From the NCBI RefSeq assembly GCF_001592825.1, contig NZ_LTZG01000001.1:124001-188000 (forward strand): a stretch of DNA of 64,000 bases, in the 5' to 3' direction. Shown here piece after piece: positions 7,977-17,131 of this stretch. Below the pieces are notes generated by a model, which was not told the origin of the DNA, did not search any database, and saw only the letters and a list, made by a program, of their open reading frames with translations. Every line of letters starts with the position of its first letter. Positions within the stretch are counted from its first letter, which is position 1. A program made the position numbers and the translations under genes. The stretch is from Planococcus maritimus. GTDB lineage: Bacteria > Bacillota > Bacilli > Bacillales_A > Planococcaceae.

Positions 7977-8174
7977 TCACTCGAAATAAGTTTTGTAATA
8001 GCCGCCGACTTTACCTGTGTTGTCGATGACAAACAAGAATTCGTCCGTTTCGTTTTTCACATCGTATTGCTGTCCAACCGTCAGCACATTCGACACCAAA
8101 AACTTGGCGGCATCCGTATGCTTACACGTTACGGTGCGAACGGTTTCTTTTTCCAGCCAATTAGTATGTATCAT
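7977..8174 (-). CDS. DUF6501 family small protein
   Basis: A 65-residue protein (MIHTNWLEKETVRTV...) with the conserved family end FVIDNTGKVGGYYKTYF. The family is small, restricted to Bacillales as far as I know, and has no known function. The conserved start is the ATG at 8174, with AAAAGGA about 8 nt upstream; the frame is open to 8285 but the extra part is low-complexity and unconserved. No signal peptide or membrane segment. It lies 76 bp downstream of the dedA-type gene and has its own terminator. Confidence 0.85.
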   Translation of the reverse strand: MIHTNWLEKETVRTVTCKHTDAAKFLVSNVLTVGQQYDVKNETDEFLFVIDNTGKVGGYYKTYFE

Positions 8175-8250
8175 CGAGATCATCCTTTTCTGTCCATTAG
8201 AATTTGATGTTTTTCCACTCTCCTCAGTATAAGGAAAAATATCCGGGAAT

Positions 8251-8850
8251 TCAAATTTGCCCATCCTTGCGACCTTTACGAACAATAATTAAATAAGCCA
8301 GCAAACTTAATACGGCAACAATCGATAAGGCGATTAACAACCATTGAAGTTGACCGAGAATCGCTTCATAAGCATATGGAAAACTGCGGCCTAGCGAGAA
8401 ATAGGCCAATGTCCAGACAAATCCGGCAGGGAGCGCGAACAATAAATAGCGGCCTAGGGGAAAGCGGTCGGCCCCTACCACATAAGGCATCGCCCAGCGT
8501 ACTCCTGGGAGAAAAAAGCTAAAAGCGATCGCCCAACTGCCTTTAGAAGCTAAAAACTGCTGGAATCGTTCGATACCGCTGTGTAACAAAGTCGTCTTCA
8601 GCCATTCGATCAATCGATGGCCAAACAGCCATCCAAGCCCGTATGCAAACAAATTGCTCGTAATCAAGCCGCTGTATGCGGATAAAAAGGCAGGAAACGG
8701 CTCGAAATCACTCGTTTCCGTCACGACGCCCGAGAATGCAGCAGCGAATTCATTTGGAATTGGCAGACCAAACAGCAGAAGCCAATTCACCAAGAACATG
8801 CTTAAATACCCGTATCTCATCGCTAATTCCCATAAAAAATCCAGCTCCAT
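8251..8850 (-). CDS. DedA family membrane protein
   Basis: A 199-residue integral membrane protein with four to five hydrophobic segments. It shows the DedA/VTT features: an amphipathic re-entrant stretch near residues 25-45 (PIPNEFAAAFSG), the G-x-x-x-G-rich glycine helices and the arginine-containing motif FLPGVRWAMPYVVGA (about 115-130). DedA proteins transport or scramble phospholipid carriers such as undecaprenyl phosphate, and are linked to membrane homeostasis. The ATG at 8850 follows GGGGGATTTTGG. It is transcribed away from the odhAB terminator. Confidence 0.9.
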   Translation of the reverse strand: MELDFLWELAMRYGYLSMFLVNWLLLFGLPIPNEFAAAFSGVVTETSDFEPFPAFLSAYSGLITSNLFAYGLGWLFGHRLIEWLKTTLLHSGIERFQQFLASKGSWAIAFSFFLPGVRWAMPYVVGADRFPLGRYLLFALPAGFVWTLAYFSLGRSFPYAYEAILGQLQWLLIALSIVAVLSLLAYLIIVRKGRKDGQI

Positions 8851-8887
8851 CCAAAATCCCCCGTCTCTATCCACATTATCCCACAAC

Positions 8888-8918
8888 AAAAGACAGCCCC
8901 GCAACGGAGCTGTCTTTT
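8888..8918 (-). terminator. Terminator of odhAB
   Basis: On the minus strand AAAAGACAGC...CGTTGCGG...GCTGTCTTTT forms a stem-loop with one internal mismatch, 12 nt after the odhB stop. Confidence 0.88.
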
Positions 8919-8929
8919 AGTATGGTAAC

Positions 8930-10216
8930 TTAAGATTCAAGCAATAGATCTTCTGGATTTTCGATCAATTCTTTGACTGTTTTCAAGAAACCAACCGAAT
9001 CGCTGCCATCGATGACACGGTGGTCATACGATAGTGCCACGTACATCATTGGACGGATTTCAACATTGTCGCCAACTGCGATCGGGCGTTTCTGGATTGT
9101 GTGCATGCCGAGAATCCCGACTTGCGTACCGTTCAAGATCGGTGTAGACAATAGGGAACCGAAAACACCGCCGTTAGTGATCGTGAACGATCCGCCGGTC
9201 ATATCGCCAATTGACAATTTCTTGTCGCGCGCTTTTGTTGCCAATTCGCCGATAGATGCTTCAATTTCTGCAAAGTTCTTTTTATCCGTATCGCGGACGA
9301 TCGGCACGACAAGGCCTTCTTCAGTCGATACAGCAATCCCTACATCATAAAACTGTTTCAAGAGCACATCTGTGCCATCGATTTCCGCATTGACGTATGG
9401 GTATTTTTTCAATGCAGCGGTAACTGCTTTTGTGAAGAATGACATAAATCCAAGTTTGACGTCATGGTCTTGTTGGAATTTGTCTTTCTTGCGCTTGCGC
9501 AGTTCCATGACATTGGTCATATCGATTTCATTGAACGTTGTCAACATCGCTGTCGATTGTTTTACTTCAAGCAAACGCTTAGCGATCGTTTGGCGACGTC
9601 TCGTCATTTTTTGACGCACAACGCGGCCGCTTTCTTCATCAGAAGAAGGCGCTGCAGATGCGGAAGCTTTCGGCGCTTCTTGTTTCGCTGGAGCCGGTGA
9701 TGTAGCCGGTTTAGAAGCATGCGCTTCAACGTCTTGGACGCGTACGCGGCCCATTGGGTCTACTGGCGTAATGGAAGCCAAGTCAATACCTTTTTCACGG
9801 GCCAATTTACGTGCAGCAGGGCTTGCGATCGTACGGTCTGAAGAACTGCTCTCTTCTTCCGTAGGCGCAGCTTCCTGGTCTGCAGGGGCTTCTTGTTTCG
9901 CTTCTTCTTTAGCAAGGTCTTCTTTTGGTGCTTCTTCTTTTTTAGTGTCTTCCTTAGGCGCTGAAGCTGCCGCTTCGCCAGAGCCTTCGCCGACTGTCGC
10001 GATGACTTGTCCGACTTCTACTGTATCGCCTTCTTCTGCAAGCAACTCCTGAACGACGCCCGCTTCTTCAGAGATGACTTCCACATTGACTTTATCTGTC
10101 TCAAGTTCAACGATGAATTCTCCTTTTTCTACTGTATCGCCTGGCTGCTTGAGCCACTGGGCGATCGTTCCTTCTGTAATCGATTCTGCTAATTCCGGTA
10201 CTTTGATCTCTGCCAC
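8930..10216 (-). CDS. odhB: Dihydrolipoyl succinyltransferase, E2 of 2-oxoglutarate dehydrogenase
   Basis: A 428-residue E2 component that transfers the succinyl group from lipoamide to CoA in the TCA cycle. Domains in order: lipoyl domain (1-77, lipoyl-lysine motif ETDKVN), an Ala/Glu/Lys/Pro-rich flexible linker (about 78-130), peripheral subunit-binding domain (about 132-168, [14 protein letters not shown]), a second Ala/Pro linker, and the catalytic domain (about 200-425) ending with the active-site motif SYDHRVIDG. The start is GTG (GTGGCAGAG) behind AAGGAGGAA. It lies 24 nt after odhA and is co-transcribed with it. Length is normal for the family. Confidence 0.97.
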   Translation of the reverse strand: MAEIKVPELAESITEGTIAQWLKQPGDTVEKGEFIVELETDKVNVEVISEEAGVVQELLAEEGDTVEVGQVIATVGEGSGEAAASAPKEDTKKEEAPKEDLAKEEAKQEAPADQEAAPTEEESSSSDRTIASPAARKLAREKGIDLASITPVDPMGRVRVQDVEAHASKPATSPAPAKQEAPKASASAAPSSDEESGRVVRQKMTRRRQTIAKRLLEVKQSTAMLTTFNEIDMTNVMELRKRKKDKFQQDHDVKLGFMSFFTKAVTAALKKYPYVNAEIDGTDVLLKQFYDVGIAVSTEEGLVVPIVRDTDKKNFAEIEASIGELATKARDKKLSIGDMTGGSFTITNGGVFGSLLSTPILNGTQVGILGMHTIQKRPIAVGDNVEIRPMMYVALSYDHRVIDGSDSVGFLKTVKELIENPEDLLLES

Positions 10217-10240
10217 AATTAATTCCTCCTTAAAAGTTCA

Positions 10241-13069
10241 TCATTTCGATTTAGCTAAAGCTTCATCGATGATGCGTGCCTGTTCGACTTTATGCGCTTC
10301 GCCGTCGCCTTCTGCAGGGCTTTGGCGTTTCATGCGTCCATAATATTTTACTTCTTTGCCATCTGCGAGTTCACGCAAGTAAGGGTCTGCGAATGTCCAA
10401 GATCCCATATTTTGCGGCTCTTCTTGTACCCAGGCCAATTCCTTGGTATTTGGATAACGGTCGACAATCGCTTTAATTTTTTCGGCCGGGAACGGATACA
10501 ATTGTTCGACGCGAACGATATGTGCCCATTCGTAGCCTTTCCCATCTTTGACGCGTTCTGCCAAATCGATGGCCATCTTTCCGCTGGCAAATAGCAGACG
10601 TTTTACTTTTTTCTCATCCTGCCCCATGCCCGGCTGTTCGATAATCGTCTCGAATTTGCCTTCTGCCAATTGATCGACTTCAGCTCCGACAAGTGGATGT
10701 CTCAGAAGTGATTTCGGCGACACGATGATTAACGGACGAATGGCTTCTTCTCCAAGCATTTTGGCCTGACGGCGCAGAATGTGGAAATAGTTCGCTGCGC
10801 TGGAAAGATTTGCTACTGTCCAGTTATTTTCCCCAGCCATTTGCAAATGACGTTCGAGACGTGCGCTGGAGTGTTCCGGGCCTTGTCCTTCATAACCATG
10901 CGGAAGCAGCATGACAAGACCGGATTTTTGGCCCCATTTTGCACGGCCAGATGAAATGAACTGATCGAACATGACTTGTGCCATATTGGCGAAATCCCCG
11001 TACTGGGCTTCCCAAATGACCAAAGCTTTGTCGTTTTCTACATTATATCCGTATTCGAAACCGAGGATCGACGCCTCACTTAACGGGCTGTTGTAGACGA
11101 CAAATGATGCTTTCGAGTCGGAAATATGATGAAGAGGAACAAGTTCATTGCCGTTTTTCTCATCGTGCAAGACGAGGTGACGGTGTGCAAACGTTCCACG
11201 CTGTGCATCCTGACCTGTCAGGCGGATCGGGTTGCCTTCTTGTAGAATGGCTCCAAACGCCAATGTTTCAGCATGGGCCCAATCGATCTTCCCTTTTCCT
11301 TTGAATGGCTCTTCGCGGCGTTTTAAGATACGCGCCAGTTTCCCGAACGCGGAAAAGTCTTGTGGCCAAGACAAAAGTTCATGGTTCATTTTTTCAAGAA
11401 CATCTCTAGCGACGCCTGTTTCGATTTCCGGGAAACCGTTCAAAACAGTTTCCGGCATCTCCACTTTCGGATGATCATCGGATTTGTTTTCTTTAACTTT
11501 GTCATACGCTTCTTGCATCATTTTTTGGACGTCTGTGTCTAACTTCTTAACCTCGTCCTCTGACAATACACTTTCGTTCGCTAATTGTTTTCCATACAAT
11601 TCACGTACTGAATCATGTTGATGAACACCGTGGTACATCATCGGGTTCGTCACTAAAGGCTCATCCATTTCGTTATGGCCATAGCGGCGGTAGCCGATTA
11701 AGTCAATCAAGATATCTTTGCCGAACTTCTCACGGTATTCAAACGCTAGACGGGCTACCGCTAAGACGGCTTCTGGATCGTCTGCATTGACGTGCAATAC
11801 CGGAACTTCAAACCCTTTGGCAGGGTCGGATGAATAATGGGTTGAACGGGAATCGTGCTGCTCCGTTGTAAAACCGATCAGGTTATTGGCGATGATATGA
11901 ATCGATCCACCGGTTTGGTAACCTTTGATGCGGCTGAAGTTCAAGGTTTCTGTTACGATGCCTTGTCCTGGGAATGCGGCATCACCGTGCACGAGAATTG
12001 AATAAGCTTTATTCGGGTCCTGAGAAGCTAACCCACTCTTATCTGCCATTTCCTGCGCGGCGCGCGTTTGACCTGTCACAATCGGACTGACGACTTCCAA
12101 GTGAGAAGGGTTATAGGCAAGTTTGATTTTCGTGCCCGCTTTCGAACTATGGGTTGCGCCCATATGGTATTTCACATCGCCAAACCAGCCTTTAGTGATT
12201 TCAAGCGATCCGTCTTCCGGAAGAAATGCCTCATCGCCAACATGGGCAAATCCAGCAAACATCATTTCGTACGGTTTGTGGAGGATATGTGTCAGGACAT
12301 TCAAACGCCCACGATGGGCCATGCCGATCATGATGTTTTCAGTCCCTGCAGATTCAGACATGCGGACAAGTTCATCCATCAAGACGACAAGCGAATCGAC
12401 ACCTTCAATAGAAAAACGTTTTTGCCCGACGAATGTACGGTGGACAAACTTCTCAAATCCTTCAACGCGCGTCAAAAGATCCAATACCTGTTTTTTCTTG
12501 TCGGCATCGAGTTTCGGTTTCATATCGCCCGCTTCGATTTTCGACTGGATCCAGCTGCGTTCCTGCAATTGGATTACATGCGCGAATTCATAAGCGATCT
12601 TGTCTGTATAAAGTGATTTCAAATAATTGATTGCATCCAAACCGTTTTTCACTTCTGCTGGAGCATTTTCCAGGATCAGGGATACCGGGACATCTTTTAA
12701 ATCAGCTTCGGTCAAGCCGTATTTCGAAATCTCCAATCTCTCTGTATCCCGCGGCTGATCTTTCAACGGATAGATATCCGAAGCCAAATGACCGTGTGCG
12801 CGAATGGCTTCTGCCAAATGGACCGCTGCAAGCACTTTTTCAAAACGGTTTGGTTCAACTGCTGCACTAGCAGTGGCACCTGTAGCATCTCCAGTCTGTA
12901 CAGCCGGTTGCTCGGCAGGAGGGCCATATTGTTTGAATAGTTCTGCAAACTCAGGGTCGATCAATTCAGGCGACTCTTGATAAAGTTCGTACATCTCCAT
13001 TACATAGCCCAAGTTCGGTCCGGTTATGGAATTCCATGGGGATTTTGTGTCTGGTTGATTGGTAGACAT
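10241..13069 (-). CDS. odhA: 2-oxoglutarate dehydrogenase E1 component
   Basis: A 942-residue thiamine diphosphate-dependent decarboxylase that converts 2-oxoglutarate to succinyl-lipoamide with OdhB. Visible features: N-terminal E2-interaction segment (NLGYVMEMYELYQESPELID), the ThDP/Mg motif with GDAAFPGQG (about 360-400), AHRGRLNVL, and the C-terminal half with HGYEGQGPEHSSARLERHLQ. B. subtilis OdhA is 944 aa. The ATG at 13069 (MSTNQPDTK) follows TGGAGGTTATTCA; the 12-residue upstream extension has no binding site. First gene of odhAB; a weak sigma-A promoter lies at 13127-13155. Confidence 0.97.
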   Translation of the reverse strand: MSTNQPDTKSPWNSITGPNLGYVMEMYELYQESPELIDPEFAELFKQYGPPAEQPAVQTGDATGATASAAVEPNRFEKVLAAVHLAEAIRAHGHLASDIYPLKDQPRDTERLEISKYGLTEADLKDVPVSLILENAPAEVKNGLDAINYLKSLYTDKIAYEFAHVIQLQERSWIQSKIEAGDMKPKLDADKKKQVLDLLTRVEGFEKFVHRTFVGQKRFSIEGVDSLVVLMDELVRMSESAGTENIMIGMAHRGRLNVLTHILHKPYEMMFAGFAHVGDEAFLPEDGSLEITKGWFGDVKYHMGATHSSKAGTKIKLAYNPSHLEVVSPIVTGQTRAAQEMADKSGLASQDPNKAYSILVHGDAAFPGQGIVTETLNFSRIKGYQTGGSIHIIANNLIGFTTEQHDSRSTHYSSDPAKGFEVPVLHVNADDPEAVLAVARLAFEYREKFGKDILIDLIGYRRYGHNEMDEPLVTNPMMYHGVHQHDSVRELYGKQLANESVLSEDEVKKLDTDVQKMMQEAYDKVKENKSDDHPKVEMPETVLNGFPEIETGVARDVLEKMNHELLSWPQDFSAFGKLARILKRREEPFKGKGKIDWAHAETLAFGAILQEGNPIRLTGQDAQRGTFAHRHLVLHDEKNGNELVPLHHISDSKASFVVYNSPLSEASILGFEYGYNVENDKALVIWEAQYGDFANMAQVMFDQFISSGRAKWGQKSGLVMLLPHGYEGQGPEHSSARLERHLQMAGENNWTVANLSSAANYFHILRRQAKMLGEEAIRPLIIVSPKSLLRHPLVGAEVDQLAEGKFETIIEQPGMGQDEKKVKRLLFASGKMAIDLAERVKDGKGYEWAHIVRVEQLYPFPAEKIKAIVDRYPNTKELAWVQEEPQNMGSWTFADPYLRELADGKEVKYYGRMKRQSPAEGDGEAHKVEQARIIDEALAKSK

Positions 13070-13126
13070 TGAATAACCTCCAACTATTTGCCTTATGGCA
13101 TTCACTTTTATTTATAGGTCTTTCCT

Positions 13127-13155
13127 ATTTTAGCACGCCCCTCGCCTTACATAAA
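13127..13155 (-). promoter_or_regulatory. Candidate odhAB promoter
   Basis: On the minus strand TTTATG (13150-13155), 17-bp spacer, TAAAAT (13127-13132) preceded by TGC, an extended -10. It lies about 58 bp before the odhA start. Confidence 0.45.
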
Positions 13156-13313
13156 GCGGCAGGGCTGTAGCGGTACTTAACGAATTTCCATATCAATCTT
13201 ACTACTTCCACTGAAAAAAACAATGCTTTTGATTGAAAAGATTCGATCGAGACGAATTGAAGCGCTTACATGCATATGACGGGGCAGAATTCTACTCTTC
13301 TAATGGAAGAAAC

Positions 13314-14960
13314 TCACGCTTCTCCATGAAAACAAACGATGCCCCCGCCTTTTTTCTTGGCTTCATAAAGCGCTTTGTCAGCTTTTTGAATCAGCTCATC
13401 AAATTCATTTCCATCTTCTGGATATAAGGCGCTGCCAATTGAACAAGTCGGTGAGAATCGCTTGCCATCGATTAGCCATCCTTCTCTCAGCGTTTCTTGA
13501 ATACGTGAGATAATGCTTTCGATTTGTTTTCGGCTATCGAAAGATGAGATGCCTGGCAGCAAGATAAGAAATTCATCTCCTCCGATACGTGCCGCCACAT
13601 CGCGTTGTCGTATACTGCGCTCAAGCGCGCGGGCGAATTGGTGGATGAATTCATCACCGACTTCATGGCCGTGCAAATCATTGATTTCTTTGAACTTATC
13701 GCCATCTATGTACAATACAGCGACTAGGTCCCCTGTTCGGCTGCTCTTGGACTCCATATCGTGAAAATGTCTGGCCATCATCCGACGATTCGGTAAATTG
13801 GTTAATGGATCATGGTAAGCCATATGATGCAATTGCTCTTCCATTTCTTTTCGGTCCGTGATATCGAATAAGATGGATAAGGTTTGATAGATTCGTCCCT
13901 CAACATCGAATAGCGGAATGATAGTGGCATCAACCCAAAAAGCCTGTCCGTTCTTCTTAAGGCTGCGCACTTCACTTCGCCAGATCTCTCCTTCATTCAA
14001 GGCTGCTTGAAGTTGGGTCAGCTGCTGTCTCGTCAAAACAGCTTGACCAATCAACTGAATGTTTACGCCTGTCAATTCACTGCCATCGAATCCCGTCAGC
14101 TTCTTGAAGTTATCATTGGCAAATTCAATCCTGCCGGAGTCATCCCATATGAGCACAAGAGCTGCGTAATTTAGAGCGTCTTTGTAACTTTCCAACAGGT
14201 TTTCCGTCCGCTTCAGTTCATGCTTGAGCAATAATTCATTTGTCAGCTCACGGAAAACAACATGGAATGCACGAACGATTCCGTTTTCCTTGATCAAAGA
14301 ATAGCTGGCAGAAAACTTAGCCTCGCGTCCGTCACTTTTGATGCGGCTCAAAAAAATAGAACTCGACTTATGGGAGCTGCGGCTATTTTCAAGAAGTAGT
14401 TTGCCTGTTTCGAAAAATTTCTGCTTGTTCTGTGGGATATCATCGTACTTTTGCCCGATCCATTCATACCGCTCCACGCCAAAAGTTTTTTCATAAGCGG
14501 GATTCATATCAATGATTGTGAAATCCGCTGAAATCATCAACATGGGATCGACTGAATTTTGAACAAGCGATTGATAAAACAAATAATCTTCTTCGATTTT
14601 CTTTTGTTCTGATACATCTTTCGTGACGGCCAGCACATATTGAACACCTTCATGGCTAAAAGGAGTCAGTTCGGTTTCCATCGCGCTGCTGCGGTTTGAG
14701 AATAAACTGTAATCCCTGTAAAGGTGGCGTTCATTGCGTTTGATCGCTATTCGGTACTGCTTATGAATTTCAAGTGCCAATTCCCTAGGCATGCACTCTT
14801 CGACGCTGCGTCCTGTTAAATCGATTCCGAAAAGCTCTTGGCACACCGGATTTACCCAAACATAGACAAAGCCGTTTCCCTGCCTTCTCATATAATAGAC
14901 GGGATCGGCTGCTTTTCCATATAGCATATCCATTTGCTCTTTCGTAAAAGGTCCGGACAT
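13314..14960 (-). CDS. Diguanylate cyclase with three PAS domains
   Basis: A 548-residue soluble sensor enzyme predicted to make cyclic di-GMP. Three PAS domains are visible (about 15-125, 130-245, 255-375), each with a following PAC-type segment (e.g. VTKDVSEQKKIEEDY, ILFDITDRKEMEEQ). A GGDEF domain follows (about 380-545), with HDPLTNLPNRR and an intact GGDEF at 460-464. The inhibitory I-site RQRD is present at 451-454, five residues before GGDEF, so product inhibition is likely. No EAL or membrane segment. I start at the ATG at 14960 behind GGTGGA; in-frame GTG codons lie upstream. It lies 18 nt after dapF and may be co-transcribed with it. Confidence 0.93.
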   Translation of the reverse strand: MSGPFTKEQMDMLYGKAADPVYYMRRQGNGFVYVWVNPVCQELFGIDLTGRSVEECMPRELALEIHKQYRIAIKRNERHLYRDYSLFSNRSSAMETELTPFSHEGVQYVLAVTKDVSEQKKIEEDYLFYQSLVQNSVDPMLMISADFTIIDMNPAYEKTFGVERYEWIGQKYDDIPQNKQKFFETGKLLLENSRSSHKSSSIFLSRIKSDGREAKFSASYSLIKENGIVRAFHVVFRELTNELLLKHELKRTENLLESYKDALNYAALVLIWDDSGRIEFANDNFKKLTGFDGSELTGVNIQLIGQAVLTRQQLTQLQAALNEGEIWRSEVRSLKKNGQAFWVDATIIPLFDVEGRIYQTLSILFDITDRKEMEEQLHHMAYHDPLTNLPNRRMMARHFHDMESKSSRTGDLVAVLYIDGDKFKEINDLHGHEVGDEFIHQFARALERSIRQRDVAARIGGDEFLILLPGISSFDSRKQIESIISRIQETLREGWLIDGKRFSPTCSIGSALYPEDGNEFDELIQKADKALYEAKKKGGGIVCFHGEA

Positions 14961-14978
14961 CGAATCCACCACTTTCTA

Positions 14979-15923
14979 TTATCCCAATTCTGCTGTAGCG
15001 CCACTGATTTTCTCTATAAAGCGTTCATAAGCCGACTGCTCGTCTGTCTGTTTTATTAACTCCAATTCATTTCCATCATCACCCGTTGCATCGAAGCGAT
15101 AAACACCGAGATAGCTCGCATTGCCGCTCAACTTCAATTGGTATTCGCCGCCATCGGATTTTATCGAACAATTAACCATACCACCTGGGTTGTAAACGGA
15201 AACGTCTCCAAACGACACGATCCCGGCAAGACAGCTGACCAAAGCAGACGCCGTCATAGCTGTACCGCAAGCGTCCGTAAAGCCGACGCCTCTTTCATAA
15301 GTTCGGACGAAAATCCCCTCTTTTAATGGGGTCACATAACTTAAATTGACACCATCCGAAAAATACGGGTTGTCGCCGTTAAAATAAGCAGCCCATTTCT
15401 CTTGATGTGACGGGTCTTTTTGCAAGTCCTTTCCGACAATCCCAATCAAATGTGGATTGGGTACGGCGACTGCCGTAAACGGAATCTCCGCATCGATAAA
15501 CGGCAGCGCTTGCTGTTGCCATTCGGTCTGTTGATCGTAAGCCATCGGCAAATCGCTAAGCTGAAATGACACTGGCGAAATCTCCACACCGTACATCTCT
15601 ACGCCAGCGTCGATTTCCGGTTCTTTCTGCACAGCCAAATCTGCTTTCATCGTTTCGAGCAAGGCCTGTTCGATGCCTTCTCGCTCGCACACAAAGCGTG
15701 CCACACAACGTAATCCATTGCCGCACATGGAAGCTTCAGAGCCGTCCGTATTGAAGACACGCATTTTCGCATGAGTTCGCTTGGACGGGGAGACCGTCAA
15801 GAGACCATCGATTTCTGGGTCAAGTGATGCCAAACGCTTCGTTAGTTGCGGGAAATCCTCTCGATCGTCTCCTTCATATAGGAAAAATGTATTCATTGAA
15901 CCGTGTACTTTTAGCAATTCCAT
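14979..15923 (-). CDS. dapF: Diaminopimelate epimerase
   Basis: A 314-residue PLP-independent epimerase that interconverts LL- and meso-diaminopimelate, supplying lysine and the peptidoglycan cross-link residue. The two catalytic cysteines are visible: Cys67 in MCGNG and Cys219 in ACGTAM, each in one half of the two-fold related fold. Length is slightly above the usual 275-285 residues because of a C-terminal extension (about 285-314) rich in acidic residues. The ATG follows GAGGTGTCG. It is 23 nt downstream of murG, a sensible pairing since both serve cell-wall synthesis. Confidence 0.95.
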   Translation of the reverse strand: MELLKVHGSMNTFFLYEGDDREDFPQLTKRLASLDPEIDGLLTVSPSKRTHAKMRVFNTDGSEASMCGNGLRCVARFVCEREGIEQALLETMKADLAVQKEPEIDAGVEMYGVEISPVSFQLSDLPMAYDQQTEWQQQALPFIDAEIPFTAVAVPNPHLIGIVGKDLQKDPSHQEKWAAYFNGDNPYFSDGVNLSYVTPLKEGIFVRTYERGVGFTDACGTAMTASALVSCLAGIVSFGDVSVYNPGGMVNCSIKSDGGEYQLKLSGNASYLGVYRFDATGDDGNELELIKQTDEQSAYERFIEKISGATAELG

Positions 15924-15946
15924 AACGACACCTCTTCAACTCGAAT

Positions 15947-17023
15947 TTATTTTGCGTGAGCAGCTACCAATTTCGCCATTTCATAGGCGGTTTTTGGCGG
16001 TTCCGCTTCAGTCATGGCCTGGATCAATTGTTCTTCTTTTGCTACCAAGTGCTCAATCGCTGCCATAAAGCTTTCGGCATTCACTTGTTCTTCTTCCAGC
16101 ACATGCGCAAAACCTTGCGCTTTGAACAAATTGGCGTTTAAAATTTGATCGCCACGGCTTTTTTGTTTTGATAACGGAATCAACAACATTGGTTTTTTCA
16201 GTGCAAGAAATTCAAATATCGAGTTCGATCCTGCACGTGACACGACCAAGTCCGTTAAATGCAACAGATGCGATAATTCATGCGTCACGTATTCAAACTG
16301 GCAATATTGTTCATGGCCTTCTAAGCGCTCATCGATATTGCCTTTTCCACATAGATGAATGATGTTGAATTGCTTGGTCAAAGTTTCCAGATTTGCACGC
16401 ACGGCATCATTGATGAGCGCAGATCCCTGGCTCCCCCCCATAATCATCAACACTTTATGGGTATTGTCGAAATGGCATAATTCCCTGCCGCTCGCAGCAG
16501 AGCCGTCGAGCAATTCACTGCGGATGACCGAGCCTGTGCACGTTGACTTGACTTTTGGCACATGAGCCATCGTTTCCTTAAAGACTGTAAAAATATGATC
16601 TGCAAACGGAAGCGCCAATTTATTCGCTAGGCCTGGCGTAACATCGGATTCGTGAATAATCACTGGCACGCCCGCCAGACGTCCTGCCATGGCGACCGGC
16701 ACTGAGACAAAACCGCCTTTTGAAAAGATTGCCACAGGCTTCACTTTGCGGATGATGTTCAACGCTTGCGTCAATCCTGCTCCGACACGGAATGGGTCCG
16801 AGAAGTTTTTCATCGAGAAATACCGGCGCAGTTTGCCGCTCGATATAGGGTGATAAGTGACATCCGGATAGGAATCTCGGATCAATTCGTTTTCAATGCC
16901 TTCTTTGGAACCGATATATTCAACGCGGAACCCAAGCTTTTGCAGTTCCGGAATGATGGCTTGATTTAATGAAACATGGCCGGCTGTTCCGCCGCCCGTT
17001 AAGATAATTGTTTTGTTTTCCAT
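15947..17023 (-). CDS. murG: UDP-GlcNAc--lipid I GlcNAc transferase (stand-alone MurG)
   Basis: A 358-residue GT28 glycosyltransferase that makes lipid II on the inner membrane face. Features: N-terminal GGGTAGHVSLN (10-20), SKGGFVSVP near 102-110, the C-domain GGSQGSALIND near 195, and SRAGSNSIFE with a Gln-rich donor loop (PLSKQKSRGDQ) near 265-290. The canonical loop motif GGTGGH is GGGTAGH here, as in other members. It is not in the division/cell-wall cluster but beside dapF and odhA, so it could be a second MurG paralogue; the rest of the genome is needed to tell. ATG follows TAGGACATATA. Confidence 0.9.
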   Translation of the reverse strand: MENKTIILTGGGTAGHVSLNQAIIPELQKLGFRVEYIGSKEGIENELIRDSYPDVTYHPISSGKLRRYFSMKNFSDPFRVGAGLTQALNIIRKVKPVAIFSKGGFVSVPVAMAGRLAGVPVIIHESDVTPGLANKLALPFADHIFTVFKETMAHVPKVKSTCTGSVIRSELLDGSAASGRELCHFDNTHKVLMIMGGSQGSALINDAVRANLETLTKQFNIIHLCGKGNIDERLEGHEQYCQFEYVTHELSHLLHLTDLVVSRAGSNSIFEFLALKKPMLLIPLSKQKSRGDQILNANLFKAQGFAHVLEEEQVNAESFMAAIEHLVAKEEQLIQAMTEAEPPKTAYEMAKLVAAHAK

Positions 17024-17082
17024 TATATGTCCTACTCTCCTACGATACGCGCCTGTGACTTCATCACTTTGCGCGGTTTGTA

Positions 17083-17091
17083 TGATATACT
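17083..17091 (+). promoter_or_regulatory. Extended -10 promoter of the MATE gene
   Basis: TG-A-TATACT (TATACT at 17086-17091), 41 bp before the chosen ATG and divergent from murG. Confidence 0.5.
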
Positions 17092-17131
17092 CGTGTTATT
17101 TGGTATTGCAAGTGTATTGGGGGCTATGAAC

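Noticed and set aside
13254..13272. Catabolite-repression (cre)-like sequence TTGAAGCGCTTACA upstream of odhA
   Set aside because: One base short of the cre consensus around the central CG, and about 190 bp from the gene; not convincing.
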